Source: Nocardia exalbida NBRC 100660 (lineage in GTDB: Bacteria > Actinomycetota > Actinomycetes > Mycobacteriales > Mycobacteriaceae). Taken from it: a stretch of DNA of 64,000 nt. The stretch spans positions 1 through 64,000 of the forward strand of contig NZ_BAFZ01000001.1 of assembly GCF_000308575.1 (NCBI RefSeq), in the 5' to 3' direction. The notes beneath the pieces were generated by a model. The model worked only from the letters and a program-made list of their open reading frames with translations. It ran no database searches and was not told the DNA's origin. The stretch's first letter is position 1. Each line of letters opens with the position of its first letter. Made by a program: the position numbers and the translations under genes. Below are positions 41,906 to 49,845 of the stretch, one piece after another.

Positions 41906-42936
41906 CGGGGCGGCTCCGGCGTCGGAATCGGGAACTGGCTGGGCGGCTGGATGCCGAAGGCCTGATCGATGGCGGGCTGGATGAGCTGGGCCGGGATCAG
42001 ATTCGCGACGTAGGCGTTGTAGAACGGCCCGCCGGACACGGCTTCGCCCTGGGTGAGCGCGACTTTCGCCAGGCCGGGAATCGCCGCCGCGATGTTGTCG
42101 CGGTTCTTCTCCAGCATCGCCACCACCGAATTCAGCCGGTCCAGGGTCGGCGCGAGCTCGGCTTCGTTATCGGCGACCAGGCCGGAGAGTTGCGTGGCCA
42201 CCGCGGCGGTGTTGGCAAGCAGGTCGACGATCGCCTGCCTGCGCGCGGCCAGCACGCCGAGCAGCGAATTCGCGTTCAGTATCAGGGTGTTCACCTGTTC
42301 GCCGCGCTGCCCGAGAATCGCGGTCACATCGGCGGTGGCGTGCAGCATGTCGCGTAGCGAGCCGTTGCGGCTGTTGATCGACCGGGACAGCCGGGTCAGC
42401 CCGTCGAACGCCGGGCCCAGCTGCGGCGCGATCCGGTCCAGTGTCGCCGACAGCATGTCCAGTGACCGGTTGAGCGCGCCGGTGTCGATCTGCGAGACGT
42501 TGGCGGCCAGATCGCCCACCGCGTCGGTCAGCGAATAGGGCGAGGACGTCCGCTCCAGCGGGATGACGCCCGACGGCCGCAGGGTGTGTTCCCCGGCGGA
42601 GACCAGGGTCAGCACCCGCTTTCCCAGCAGCGAACCGGTTTTGATGTGCGCCGCGCTGTCGTCCCCGAGCCGGATGGTCTCATCGATCGCGAACGTGACC
42701 CAGGCGTCGCCCCCGCGCAGCGAGACATCCGACACCCGGCCCACTCGCATGCCGGAGACGAGCACGTCGTCGCCGGCCGCGAGCCCGCCCGCCTCGCTGA
42801 AGACGGCCTGGTATCGCACGCTGTCGGCCCACTCGAGGAATCGCTGGGATTGCAGCCCGATCGCGATGACGCAGATCGCGAGCACGACGCCGATCACCCC
42901 GTGCCGGGCCAGATGGCTTCCGCGGTACTCCAGCAT
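41902..42936 (-). CDS. mceC: MCE family protein C
   Basis: A protein of 344 residues from ATG 42936 (MLEYRGSHLARHGVIGVVLA), two bases after the mceB stop; a GTG five codons earlier is possible. The N terminus is a transmembrane anchor, followed by the MCE domain with GGLAAGDDVLVSGMRVGRVS and AHIKTGSLLGKRVLTLVSAG. The C-terminal half is helical with a short Pro-rich end (QPPSQFPIPTPEPPR). Length is normal for a C subunit. Confidence 0.93.
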   Translation of the reverse strand: MLEYRGSHLARHGVIGVVLAICVIAIGLQSQRFLEWADSVRYQAVFSEAGGLAAGDDVLVSGMRVGRVSDVSLRGGDAWVTFAIDETIRLGDDSAAHIKTGSLLGKRVLTLVSAGEHTLRPSGVIPLERTSSPYSLTDAVGDLAANVSQIDTGALNRSLDMLSATLDRIAPQLGPAFDGLTRLSRSINSRNGSLRDMLHATADVTAILGQRGEQVNTLILNANSLLGVLAARRQAIVDLLANTAAVATQLSGLVADNEAELAPTLDRLNSVVAMLEKNRDNIAAAIPGLAKVALTQGEAVSGGPFYNAYVANLIPAQLIQPAIDQAFGIQPPSQFPIPTPEPPR

Positions 42937-42938
42937 GG

Positions 42939-43961
42939 CTATCCGCTGCACCTTCCGGTTTCCTGCTTGATCCAGGGCAGCACCGCCACCTGCCCCGAGT
43001 CGTCGGTCACCCGGACCGTGACCGCGCAGATGTAGTACTGGACGAAGTTGCCGTAGGCGCCGGTGCGCACCAGTTTGCGGAAGTTTCCCGGGGCTCGCTG
43101 CAAGGCGTCGTCGAGCAGCCGCTTGTCCTGGTCGACCAGCGGAGCCAGCCGCGCCAGCTGGTCGACAGTGCCTGCCAGCGGCGGCCGGGCCCCGGTCAGC
43201 AGATCGGCGATGGTCGCGGTGCCGTTGTCCAGGGCGTCGATCGCCGCGGCGATCGGATCGCGATCCTCGGACAGGTGCGTGACGAGCTGTTCGAGCCGAT
43301 CGATGGTGCCCGCGAACTGGTCGCCGTCTTTCGCCAGCGTCGCCATGACGGTGCCGAGGTGATCGATCAGCTGCTGGATCACCTCGGCGTGGCCGGCGAG
43401 CGCGGTGGTGAACGCGGAGGTGCGCGACAGCAGCGAGTCGAGCGTGCCCTCCTTGCCTTGGAAGATCTCCAGCAACGACCAGGTCAACGCGTTCACCTCG
43501 CGGGCGTCCAAGCCTTGGATCACCGGCTTCAGGCCGCCGAGCAGCAGGTCGAGGTCGAGCGCGGGCGACGTCCGCTCGACCGGGATCTCGGTGCCCGCGG
43601 CCAGGATTCCGGCCGGTCCGGCGGTGTCGGACAGTTCCAGATAGCGGTCGCCCACGAGGTTGAGATACCGGACGGCCACCGCCGTGCCGTTCGTCAGCGC
43701 GACGCCGCGCTCCGCGTCGAAACTCACCCTGACCTTGTGGTCGTCACGCAACGACACCCGCCGGACCGTGCCCACCTCGACGCCGGCGATCCGGACGGTG
43801 TCGCCCGGACGCAACCCGGACGAGTCGGTGAACACCGCGGCGTACTCCACGCGCGATCCGCTGCGGTATTGGCCGAACACGAGCAGCAGGAATCCGGACA
43901 GCACGAGCATGACCGCCGCGAATACACCGAATTTCAGCAGCGGTGAAGTGCGCGGGCTCAT
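42939..43961 (-). CDS. mceB: MCE family protein B
   Basis: A protein of 340 residues from ATG 43961, overlapping the mceA stop by 4 bp. Residues 10-30 (FGVFAAVMLVLSGFLLLVFG) anchor it in the membrane. SSGLRPGDTVRIAGVEVGTV and AVRYLNLVGDRYLELSDTAG are the MCE domain signatures. The end (VAVLPWIKQETGRCSG) contains one Cys. It is part of the six-subunit Mce tunnel. Confidence 0.93.
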   Translation of the reverse strand: MSPRTSPLLKFGVFAAVMLVLSGFLLLVFGQYRSGSRVEYAAVFTDSSGLRPGDTVRIAGVEVGTVRRVSLRDDHKVRVSFDAERGVALTNGTAVAVRYLNLVGDRYLELSDTAGPAGILAAGTEIPVERTSPALDLDLLLGGLKPVIQGLDAREVNALTWSLLEIFQGKEGTLDSLLSRTSAFTTALAGHAEVIQQLIDHLGTVMATLAKDGDQFAGTIDRLEQLVTHLSEDRDPIAAAIDALDNGTATIADLLTGARPPLAGTVDQLARLAPLVDQDKRLLDDALQRAPGNFRKLVRTGAYGNFVQYYICAVTVRVTDDSGQVAVLPWIKQETGRCSG

Positions 43962-45157
43962 CGCGGACCGCCGTGGCCCGGTTGCCCGGCGTAGGGGCCG
44001 AACAACGCCTGCGGCAGGTTGCCGACGTTCAGCTCCACGGTCTGGTTTCCCTCCTCGAAGGGGTTGGCGCCGACATCGGCGACGACGAACGGCGGCCGCC
44101 CCTCGTACGGGACCGGCAGCACCGAGCACTGCGGACCTCCTGTGGCGGCCACCTTCGGCAGATTGCGCGGATACCGGTACGGTTCGGTGCCGAACAGGAA
44201 GTTCGCCGACAGGCCGAGCCCTGGCACGTCGACCGGTTTCGACCGCGACAGCCACCCGAGACCGTCGAGCGCGCAGGTCAGCGCCTCGTGGTATTCGTTG
44301 GTGAGCGTGGTGGTCGGCACCAGCGCTGTCAGCGCGCTGTCCAGCGCGGCATGGTTGTCGGCGAGCACCGGAGTTCCGGTGTCCGACAAGCCGATCAGCC
44401 CGATCAGCAGGGCGTCGAGATTGTGTTGTTCGTCCATGATCGTCCGGCTGATCGCGCTTGCGTTGCGTGCGGTCTCCAGCAACGGGTCGGTCGCGTCGGC
44501 ATAGGCGTTCAACACCGGCGGCGCCATGGCGAGATCCGCGCGCAGCGCGGGCAGTCCCGGCTCCAGCCGCGCGAGGAAGTTCTCCAGGTCGCCGAGCATC
44601 AGGCCCAGCTTGTCGCCGCGTCCGCCGGTGGCGGCGGCGATCGCGCCGAGCGTCTCGTTGAGCTTCTCCGGCTCGATGCGCCCGAGCACCGTGGTCAGTT
44701 GCTGGAACACGGTGTTGATCTCCACCGTGACGTGCTCGGCGTCGAGCACCTGCCCGGCCCGCATCGCCTGCGCCGCGGGATGTTCGGGCGGGACGAGCTG
44801 CACGAATTTCGCGCCGAACACCGTCGTGGAGGCGATGTCGACCCGCACGTCGGCGGGAATGAGGCGCAGCTGTCCGGCATCGATCGCCAGCCGGATCGAC
44901 GCGAGCCCGTCGGCGCGTTCGCCGATCGACTCGACCTTGCCCACCGTGACGCCACGCATCTTGACATCGGCGTCCGGATACATCACCAGTCCGGCGCGCG
45001 GCGACAGCACGGTCACCGGCACGGTGTCGGCGAATCCGCCGTTGAACATGGTCACGCTCAGGCCGATCACCGCGATTCCCACGGCGATCGAGGTGAGCCC
45101 GGCGGCGGGGCGGGCCGTCGCCCGGGCGAACGACTTCATCGTCGACAACATCGGCAC
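43958..45157 (-). CDS. mceA: MCE family protein A
   Basis: A protein of 399 residues. LTSIAVGIAVIGLSVTMFNG is the membrane anchor; the MCE domain includes RAGLVMYPDADVKMRGVTVG and TTVFGAKFVQLVPPEHPAAQ. A helical segment follows, then a globular C-terminal section with Tyr/Pro-rich pieces (FGTEPYRYPRNLPKVAATGG). It follows yrbEB by 3 bp. The start could be ATG 45157 or the Met five codons later. Confidence 0.93.
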   Translation of the reverse strand: MPMLSTMKSFARATARPAAGLTSIAVGIAVIGLSVTMFNGGFADTVPVTVLSPRAGLVMYPDADVKMRGVTVGKVESIGERADGLASIRLAIDAGQLRLIPADVRVDIASTTVFGAKFVQLVPPEHPAAQAMRAGQVLDAEHVTVEINTVFQQLTTVLGRIEPEKLNETLGAIAAATGGRGDKLGLMLGDLENFLARLEPGLPALRADLAMAPPVLNAYADATDPLLETARNASAISRTIMDEQHNLDALLIGLIGLSDTGTPVLADNHAALDSALTALVPTTTLTNEYHEALTCALDGLGWLSRSKPVDVPGLGLSANFLFGTEPYRYPRNLPKVAATGGPQCSVLPVPYEGRPPFVVADVGANPFEEGNQTVELNVGNLPQALFGPYAGQPGHGGPR

Positions 45158-45160
45158 CTC

Positions 45161-46006
45161 TCAACCGGACAGATCGAAGTTTCCGTTGGCGCCGTAGACC
45201 GCCAGCGACACCAGCAGCGTCACCGACACGACCCCGATCAGCGACGTCCGCACGGCGTTTCCCACCGCGATGCCGACACCGGACGGTCCCCCGCTGGCGA
45301 AGTAGCCGAAGTAGGTGTGGATCAACAGGATGGTCAGGGCCATCAGGATCGCTTGCAGGAACGACCACACCAGGTCGATGGGGTTCAGGAAGGTCCCGAA
45401 GTAGTGGTCGTACAACCCGGCGGACTGACCGAGCAGCACGACGGTGGTCACCCTGCTCGCGATGAACGACGCGATGACCGCGAGGGCGTACAGCGGGACG
45501 ATCGCGATCATGCCCGCGACGATCCTGGTGCCGACGAGGTACGGGATGGGTTCGATCGCCAGCGATTCGAGCGCGTCGATCTCCTCGTTGATCCGCATCG
45601 CGCCCAGCTGCGCGGTGGCCCCGGCGCCGAAGGTCGCCGCCAGTCCGATGCCCGCGACCACCGGCGCCGAGATGCGCACGTTGATGAACGCCGACAGGAA
45701 GCCGGTCAGCGCTTCGATGCCGATGTTGCCCAGCGAGCTGTAGCCCTGGACGGCGAGGGTGCCGCCGGTGGCCAAGGTGAGGAATCCGACGATCACCACC
45801 GTTCCGCCGAACACCGCCAGCGCCCCGGAGCCCATGCTGATCTCGGCGATGAGCCGGACGGTCTCACGACGGTAGTGCCAGGCCCCGAACGGCGCGTACA
45901 CCAGTGCCTTCACGTAGAAGACGGCATGGTCGCCGATCCGGCCCAGCGCCTGGTACGGCCGCCGGATCCGTCGAATGGTTTTGGGGTAGCGCGCGATCAG
46001 AGTCAC
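45161..46006 (-). CDS. yrbEB: YrbE-type (MlaE) permease B
   Basis: A protein of 281 residues with five to six hydrophobic segments. RISAPVVAGIGLAATFGAGA and TAQLGAMRINEEIDALESLA contain the conserved MlaE coupling region (GAxxTAxLGxMRxxEEIDAL). It forms with YrbEA the inner-membrane permease powered by an MceG/Mkl ATPase that is normally encoded elsewhere and is not in this window. It follows yrbEA by 13 bp. Confidence 0.93.
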   Translation of the reverse strand: MTLIARYPKTIRRIRRPYQALGRIGDHAVFYVKALVYAPFGAWHYRRETVRLIAEISMGSGALAVFGGTVVIVGFLTLATGGTLAVQGYSSLGNIGIEALTGFLSAFINVRISAPVVAGIGLAATFGAGATAQLGAMRINEEIDALESLAIEPIPYLVGTRIVAGMIAIVPLYALAVIASFIASRVTTVVLLGQSAGLYDHYFGTFLNPIDLVWSFLQAILMALTILLIHTYFGYFASGGPSGVGIAVGNAVRTSLIGVVSVTLLVSLAVYGANGNFDLSG

Positions 46007-46019
46007 CAGCGCCGCTCCT

Positions 46020-46853
46020 TCATCGCACGGTCATCTGGATGCCGATCGCCGTGACGACGACATTGATCACGAACAGGGACATGAAGGCGTAGACCACGGT
46101 CTCGTTGACCGCGTTGCCGACGGCCTTCGCCCCGCCGGTCACGATCAAGCCCCGGTAGCAGGCGACGAGACCGGCCACCAGACCGAACAGCAGGGCCTTG
46201 ACCGAGGAGATGATCACCTCATCGACCCCGGTGAGCAGCGTGATCCCCGCGGCGAAAGCGCCCGGATTCACGTCCTGGACGTAGACGGAGAACACGTAAC
46301 CCCCGATCACGCCGATGATGCACACCAGGTTGTTCAGCAGGAACGCCACCAGGCCGGAGGCCAGCATCCGAGGCGTCACGAGTCGTTGCACCGGATCGAT
46401 GCCCAGCACCTGCATCGCCGCGATCTCCTCGCGGATGGTGCGCGAGCCGAGGTCGGCGCACATCGCCGTCGCGCCGGACCCGGCGACGATCAGCACCGTG
46501 ACCATCGGACCCACCTGGGTCACCGCGCCGAACGCGGCGCCCGCGCCGCTGAGATCCGCGGCGCCGAGTTCGCGCAGCAGGATGTTGAGCGTGAAGCTCA
46601 CCAGCACCGTGAACGGGATCGCCACGAGCAGCGTCGGCACCAGCGAGACGCGCACGATGAACCACGACTGCTCGAGGAATTCCCTGGTCTGGAACGGTCT
46701 TCGGAACAAGAACCGCACCGCGTCCGCCGACATGGCGAACAGCCCTCCGACGGCCTGCATCGGACCCGCCGCAGCCCGAGTGATCGTGCTACGCACCTCG
46801 TGTGCCGGTAGCAGGCGGCGACGCCTCCGCGTCGTATCGGCCTCGGATTGCAT
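46020..46853 (-). CDS. yrbEA: YrbE-type (MlaE) permease A
   Basis: A protein of 277 residues, first gene of the mce operon. The N terminus is Arg-rich (TTRRRRRLLPAHEVR), then helices include FIVRVSLVPTLLVAIPFTVL. GPMVTVLIVAGSGATAMCAD and LGSRTIREEIAAMQVLGIDP form the MlaE coupling loop with the EExxAMxVxGxDP signature typical of YrbE A subunits. Its promoter region holds operator elements at 46874-46923, linking lipid import to the regulon. Confidence 0.93.
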   Translation of the reverse strand: MQSEADTTRRRRRLLPAHEVRSTITRAAAGPMQAVGGLFAMSADAVRFLFRRPFQTREFLEQSWFIVRVSLVPTLLVAIPFTVLVSFTLNILLRELGAADLSGAGAAFGAVTQVGPMVTVLIVAGSGATAMCADLGSRTIREEIAAMQVLGIDPVQRLVTPRMLASGLVAFLLNNLVCIIGVIGGYVFSVYVQDVNPGAFAAGITLLTGVDEVIISSVKALLFGLVAGLVACYRGLIVTGGAKAVGNAVNETVVYAFMSLFVINVVVTAIGIQMTVR

Positions 46854-46873
46854 TAATCACCCTCTCGGTGGTG

Positions 46874-46888
46874 GAAAATGCCATTCTC
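46874..46888. promoter_or_regulatory. operator palindrome, copy 7, at the mce promoter
   Basis: GAAAATGCCATTCTC differs from the consensus by one base in one arm. It is 21 bp upstream of the yrbEA start. A second half site GAGAAT lies at 46918-46923. Confidence 0.7.
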
Positions 46889-46923
46889 ATATATGCACAC
46901 GGTGACACACCTCATATGAGAAT
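46883..46923. repeat. 10-bp inverted repeat in the mce promoter
   Basis: ATTCTCATAT at 46883-46892 is the exact reverse complement of ATATGAGAAT at 46914-46923, with 21 bp between. The arms contain the regulon half site, so two regulator dimers or a looped complex are possible. Confidence 0.65.
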
Positions 46924-47095
46924 TCAATACGCGGAGGAAGTGGTCCGGGGCGCGGGCCCCTTCCCATGACGCGCCCTACCGGGGGAGCAGGCGGCTCTAC
47001 GGGCAGCGGGGCAGACGACCGCGGCACAGAGAACCGGGAGTGCGCAAACGTACGGGATCAGCTGTGCGCGAAGCGGTTTCGAGACGGAGCGGGGG

Positions 47096-47602
47096 TCAGC
47101 CGACGGGACTGAGGTCGGCGCCGATCGGGGGGAACGCCGACAGCCCACTGCGGAAGACCTCGGTGGTCCCGACCGAGTCGGCCGGAACCGCCGCCGCGGT
47201 CAGCGCCTGGGCTTTGAACGCCTGCGCGGCCACACTGAGCCGGTGCAGCACCGGATCGACCCGATGCTCCGGCGGCGACGGCCAGCCCTCACCCCAGACC
47301 ACCACCTCAACGCCACCGTCATCCAGGGCCTTCAACAGCCCCCGGCGCGCCCGGCGATCACATTCGCAGACGTCGGCGGCGACCGCGAGCGCGTGCGGCT
47401 GACGCCCCTGCCCCCGTGAGGCGAGCACCTGCTCGAGTTCCAGCACCTCCGCGCCGAGGATGCGCAGCGGCCGCGTATCCGACAGGTCGGCGACGAGCAC
47501 CGTGACGTCCCATCCGGCGACGGAGCGGTCGAACAGCCAGCCGCCCGCGTGTTCGACGACATCGACGACGCTGGTCGCGACGACGTCGAGCCGGTATCTC
47601 AT
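47096..47602 (-). CDS. hypothetical protein coupled to a TetR gene
   Basis: A protein of 168 residues from ATG 47602, overlapping the TetR stop by 4 bp. It begins MRYRLDVVATSVVDVVEHAG and has an alternating alpha/beta pattern: GWDVTVLVADLSDTRPLRIL, ALAVAADVCECDRRARRGLL, then VEVVVWGEGW. This looks like a small Rossmann- or response-regulator-like sensor domain, but no catalytic or phospho-acceptor motif is certain. Coupling to the regulator suggests it modulates or shares its signal. Confidence 0.6.
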   Translation of the reverse strand: MRYRLDVVATSVVDVVEHAGGWLFDRSVAGWDVTVLVADLSDTRPLRILGAEVLELEQVLASRGQGRQPHALAVAADVCECDRRARRGLLKALDDGGVEVVVWGEGWPSPPEHRVDPVLHRLSVAAQAFKAQALTAAAVPADSVGTTEVFRSGLSAFPPIGADLSPVG

Positions 47603-48204
47603 CGTTCCCCATCCGGCGCGAAGTCGCGGGCCAGTGACCTGGTGTACTCGTGGAACACCTCGGCCAGCGGGATCGAGTGGTCGAGCATCCATGAGATCTC
47701 CATTCCATTGATGAAAGCGACGATTTCCACGGCCCGGATGTCAGGATCGAAATCGGGCCGGAACCGTCCGATCTCCTGGTTGCGACGGATCACGTCGGCG
47801 ACGATGCCGACGGCCACCTTCCAACGGTCGAGCAGTCGCTCGTGCAGTGGAGCCTCGGGCAGCAGGTTCTCCACCAGCAGTACTACGAAGGTGCCCACCA
47901 GTTCCGGTGAGCGCTGGATACGGTCGGCGACCTTGCGGATCTCCGAGAACAGGTCTCCGGTCACGTCGGCTTCGCGGGCGTCGTCGGCGTCGCGGGCATC
48001 GAGCACGGCGTGCAGGAGTTGCTCCTTGGACGAGAAATGGTGCAGCAGTCCGGCCGGACTCACGCCGGCTTCGCGGGCGATCTGCGCCAGCGTCGTACTG
48101 CGCCAACCGTTTCGGGTGAGCAGTCGCTGAGCGACGGCGAGGATGCGCTGCCTGCGGTCTTCACCCTTGGCCAGCAGGGAGGCATATGGACGAGGAGTGG
48201 TCAC
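47599..48204 (-). CDS. TetR family transcriptional regulator
   Basis: A protein of 201 residues from GTG 48204 (AGGGA upstream); ATG 48276 would add 24 residues. The HTH is RRQRILAVAQRLLTRNGWRS, then TTLAQIAREAGVSPAGLLHH and FSSKEQLLHAVLDARD. The C-terminal domain carries HERLLDRWKVAVGIVADVIR and ends SIPLAEVFHEYTRSLARDFA. It is divergent from the amidohydrolase operon, with an operator copy 7-type site 196 bp upstream at 48400. This makes it a second candidate regulator, perhaps specific for that operon. Confidence 0.85.
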   Translation of the reverse strand: MTTPRPYASLLAKGEDRRQRILAVAQRLLTRNGWRSTTLAQIAREAGVSPAGLLHHFSSKEQLLHAVLDARDADDAREADVTGDLFSEIRKVADRIQRSPELVGTFVVLLVENLLPEAPLHERLLDRWKVAVGIVADVIRRNQEIGRFRPDFDPDIRAVEIVAFINGMEISWMLDHSIPLAEVFHEYTRSLARDFAPDGER

Positions 48205-48672
48205 GGGAATCCCTGTTTCGATCAAACCTAGTGAACACACAGTAGGTTGGTTTTGCCGATGTGACAAGGGTCTCACGACCGTTCCGGACGGTCTGGAAAC
48301 GCCCCTCTCTCGCCGCGCTGGAGCTCGATCCCGACAGCGGCAAGCTTCGCCAACCCGGGGCGCATCGTCCGACCCACGCCTTTCTCACCGCCGTGGAGCG
48401 ATAATTACATTCTCGCTGCTGAGACCATAATTCCTGGGGGCGTGGCAACAGAATCTGTATGTCTCCTTCTCTGATTGTGATAACGTCATTCCCACGACGG
48501 AGCCGCAGCGATCCGAGCAGGATCGCCGCCGCGCGGGTCGTCGCGAGCCCGGCCACCGAAGCCGGGCGGATCCGCGGCCGCGGTCCAGTACGCCGCCGCC
48601 GAAGTCCGCGATCGCCAGCCCGCCGACGTGACCGCGGTCCCGTGCAGCGAACAGATCCATGGGAGGGTCAAG
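48205..48672. other. control region between TetR and amidohydrolase genes
   Basis: About 470 bp with operator copy 8 at 48400-48414. The part from 48480 to 48670 is GC-rich with no convincing gene; an open frame there is only the shadow of the amidohydrolase frame. Confidence 0.5.
48400..48414. promoter_or_regulatory. operator palindrome, copy 8
   Basis: GATAATTACATTCTC deviates from the consensus GAGAAT-N3-ATTCTC by one base. It is 258 bp upstream of the amidohydrolase start and lies on the divergent TetR side. Confidence 0.6.
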
Positions 48673-49845
48673 ATGTCGGTTCCGACCAGCAGTGCCTCGT
48701 TGTACCCGCCCGGCGGATTCGGTCCGCCGAAGGACCGCCGCGGCCACGCCGAGGGTTCGGTGGGCCTTCCGCCCGGCACCGAGGTCTTCTCGGCGGACAA
48801 CCACATCTCGCTGGCGCACGACATCTTCTACGAGCGATTCCCGGAATCGCTGAAGGACCGCGCCCCGCGCGTGTGGTACGAGGACGGCGCCTACCAGCTG
48901 GGCCGCAAGGGCAGGTCGTTCCTGCCCGGCGACTTCAGCCACGTGCTGATGCAGTACGACCCGCTGGACGGATCCGGCAGCGCCAACCTGGACGCACGCA
49001 TCGCCGATCTGCGCGCCGACGGCATCGCCAAGGAACTCGCGTTCCCCAACGCCCTGCTCGCGCTGCTGTTCTACCCGGACAAGGAGATTCGAGAGCTCTG
49101 CTTCCGGGTGTACAACGCCTACATCGCGGAGTTGCAGGAGCAGTCCGGCGGCACCTTCTACGGCGTCGGGCTGATCAATTGGTGGGACGCCGACGGCGCG
49201 CGCCGCACCCTCGCGGAACTGAAGTCGCTGGGACTCAGGACTTTCCTGCTGCCGCTGTCGGCGGGCAAGGACGACGAGGGCAACGTCATCGACTACGCGA
49301 GCACCGCGATGATCCCGGTGTGGGACGCGATCGAGGAGTCCGGTGTTCCGGTCTCCCACCACATCGGTGAGTCGCCGCTGTCGAGCCCCTGCGAGGTGAA
49401 CAGTGTCGCGGTCGGCATGATGCACAACGTCGCCCCGTTCCGTGAGCTGTTCTCCAAGTACATCTTCAGCGGCATCATCGACCGGCATCCCGGTCTCAGC
49501 ATCGGCTGGTTCGAGGGCGGGGTGAACTGGGTGCCTTCGGCGATCCAGGACGCCGAGCACATGCTGGCCTCCTTCCAGCACATGCTCGATCGCCCGGTCG
49601 AGCACGACGTGCGCCACTACTGGGACAACCACATGCGCGCGTCGTTCATGGTGGACCCGCTCGGCCTGTCGCTGATCGACCACATCGGCCGCGACCGGGT
49701 CATGTGGTCGTCGGACTACCCGCACAACGAGAGCACCTTCGGTTACTCGGAGAAGTCTCTGGAAGCCGTCGTGCAGGCCGTCGGCGCGGAGGACGCCGCC
49801 CGGATCGTCAGCGGCAACGTGGCGGAATTCCTGGGTCTGTCATGA
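48673..49845 (+). CDS. amidohydrolase family protein (ACMSD-like TIM barrel)
   Basis: A protein of 390 residues from ATG 48673 (GGGAGGGTCAAG upstream). EVFSADNHISLAHDIFYERF opens the barrel with a D-x-H in place of the usual HxH, PVSHHIGESPL carries a His at the strand-5/6 position, and VMWSSDYPHNESTFGYSEKS contains the D-x-P-H ending of amidohydrolase_2 proteins. Such enzymes hydrolyse C-N or C-O bonds or decarboxylate (ACMSD, gamma-resorcylate decarboxylase). It heads an operon with two M24-fold genes, a crotonase and a CoA-transferase, overlapping the first M24 gene by 4 bp. Confidence 0.87.
   Translation: MSVPTSSASLYPPGGFGPPKDRRGHAEGSVGLPPGTEVFSADNHISLAHDIFYERFPESLKDRAPRVWYEDGAYQLGRKGRSFLPGDFSHVLMQYDPLDGSGSANLDARIADLRADGIAKELAFPNALLALLFYPDKEIRELCFRVYNAYIAELQEQSGGTFYGVGLINWWDADGARRTLAELKSLGLRTFLLPLSAGKDDEGNVIDYASTAMIPVWDAIEESGVPVSHHIGESPLSSPCEVNSVAVGMMHNVAPFRELFSKYIFSGIIDRHPGLSIGWFEGGVNWVPSAIQDAEHMLASFQHMLDRPVEHDVRHYWDNHMRASFMVDPLGLSLIDHIGRDRVMWSSDYPHNESTFGYSEKSLEAVVQAVGAEDAARIVSGNVAEFLGLS

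Noticed and set aside
2119..48414. KstR or KstR2 cholesterol regulon sites
   Set aside because: The recurring palindrome GAGAATN3ATTCTC does not contain the AACnnGTT or CAAGnnCTTG cores of those motifs.
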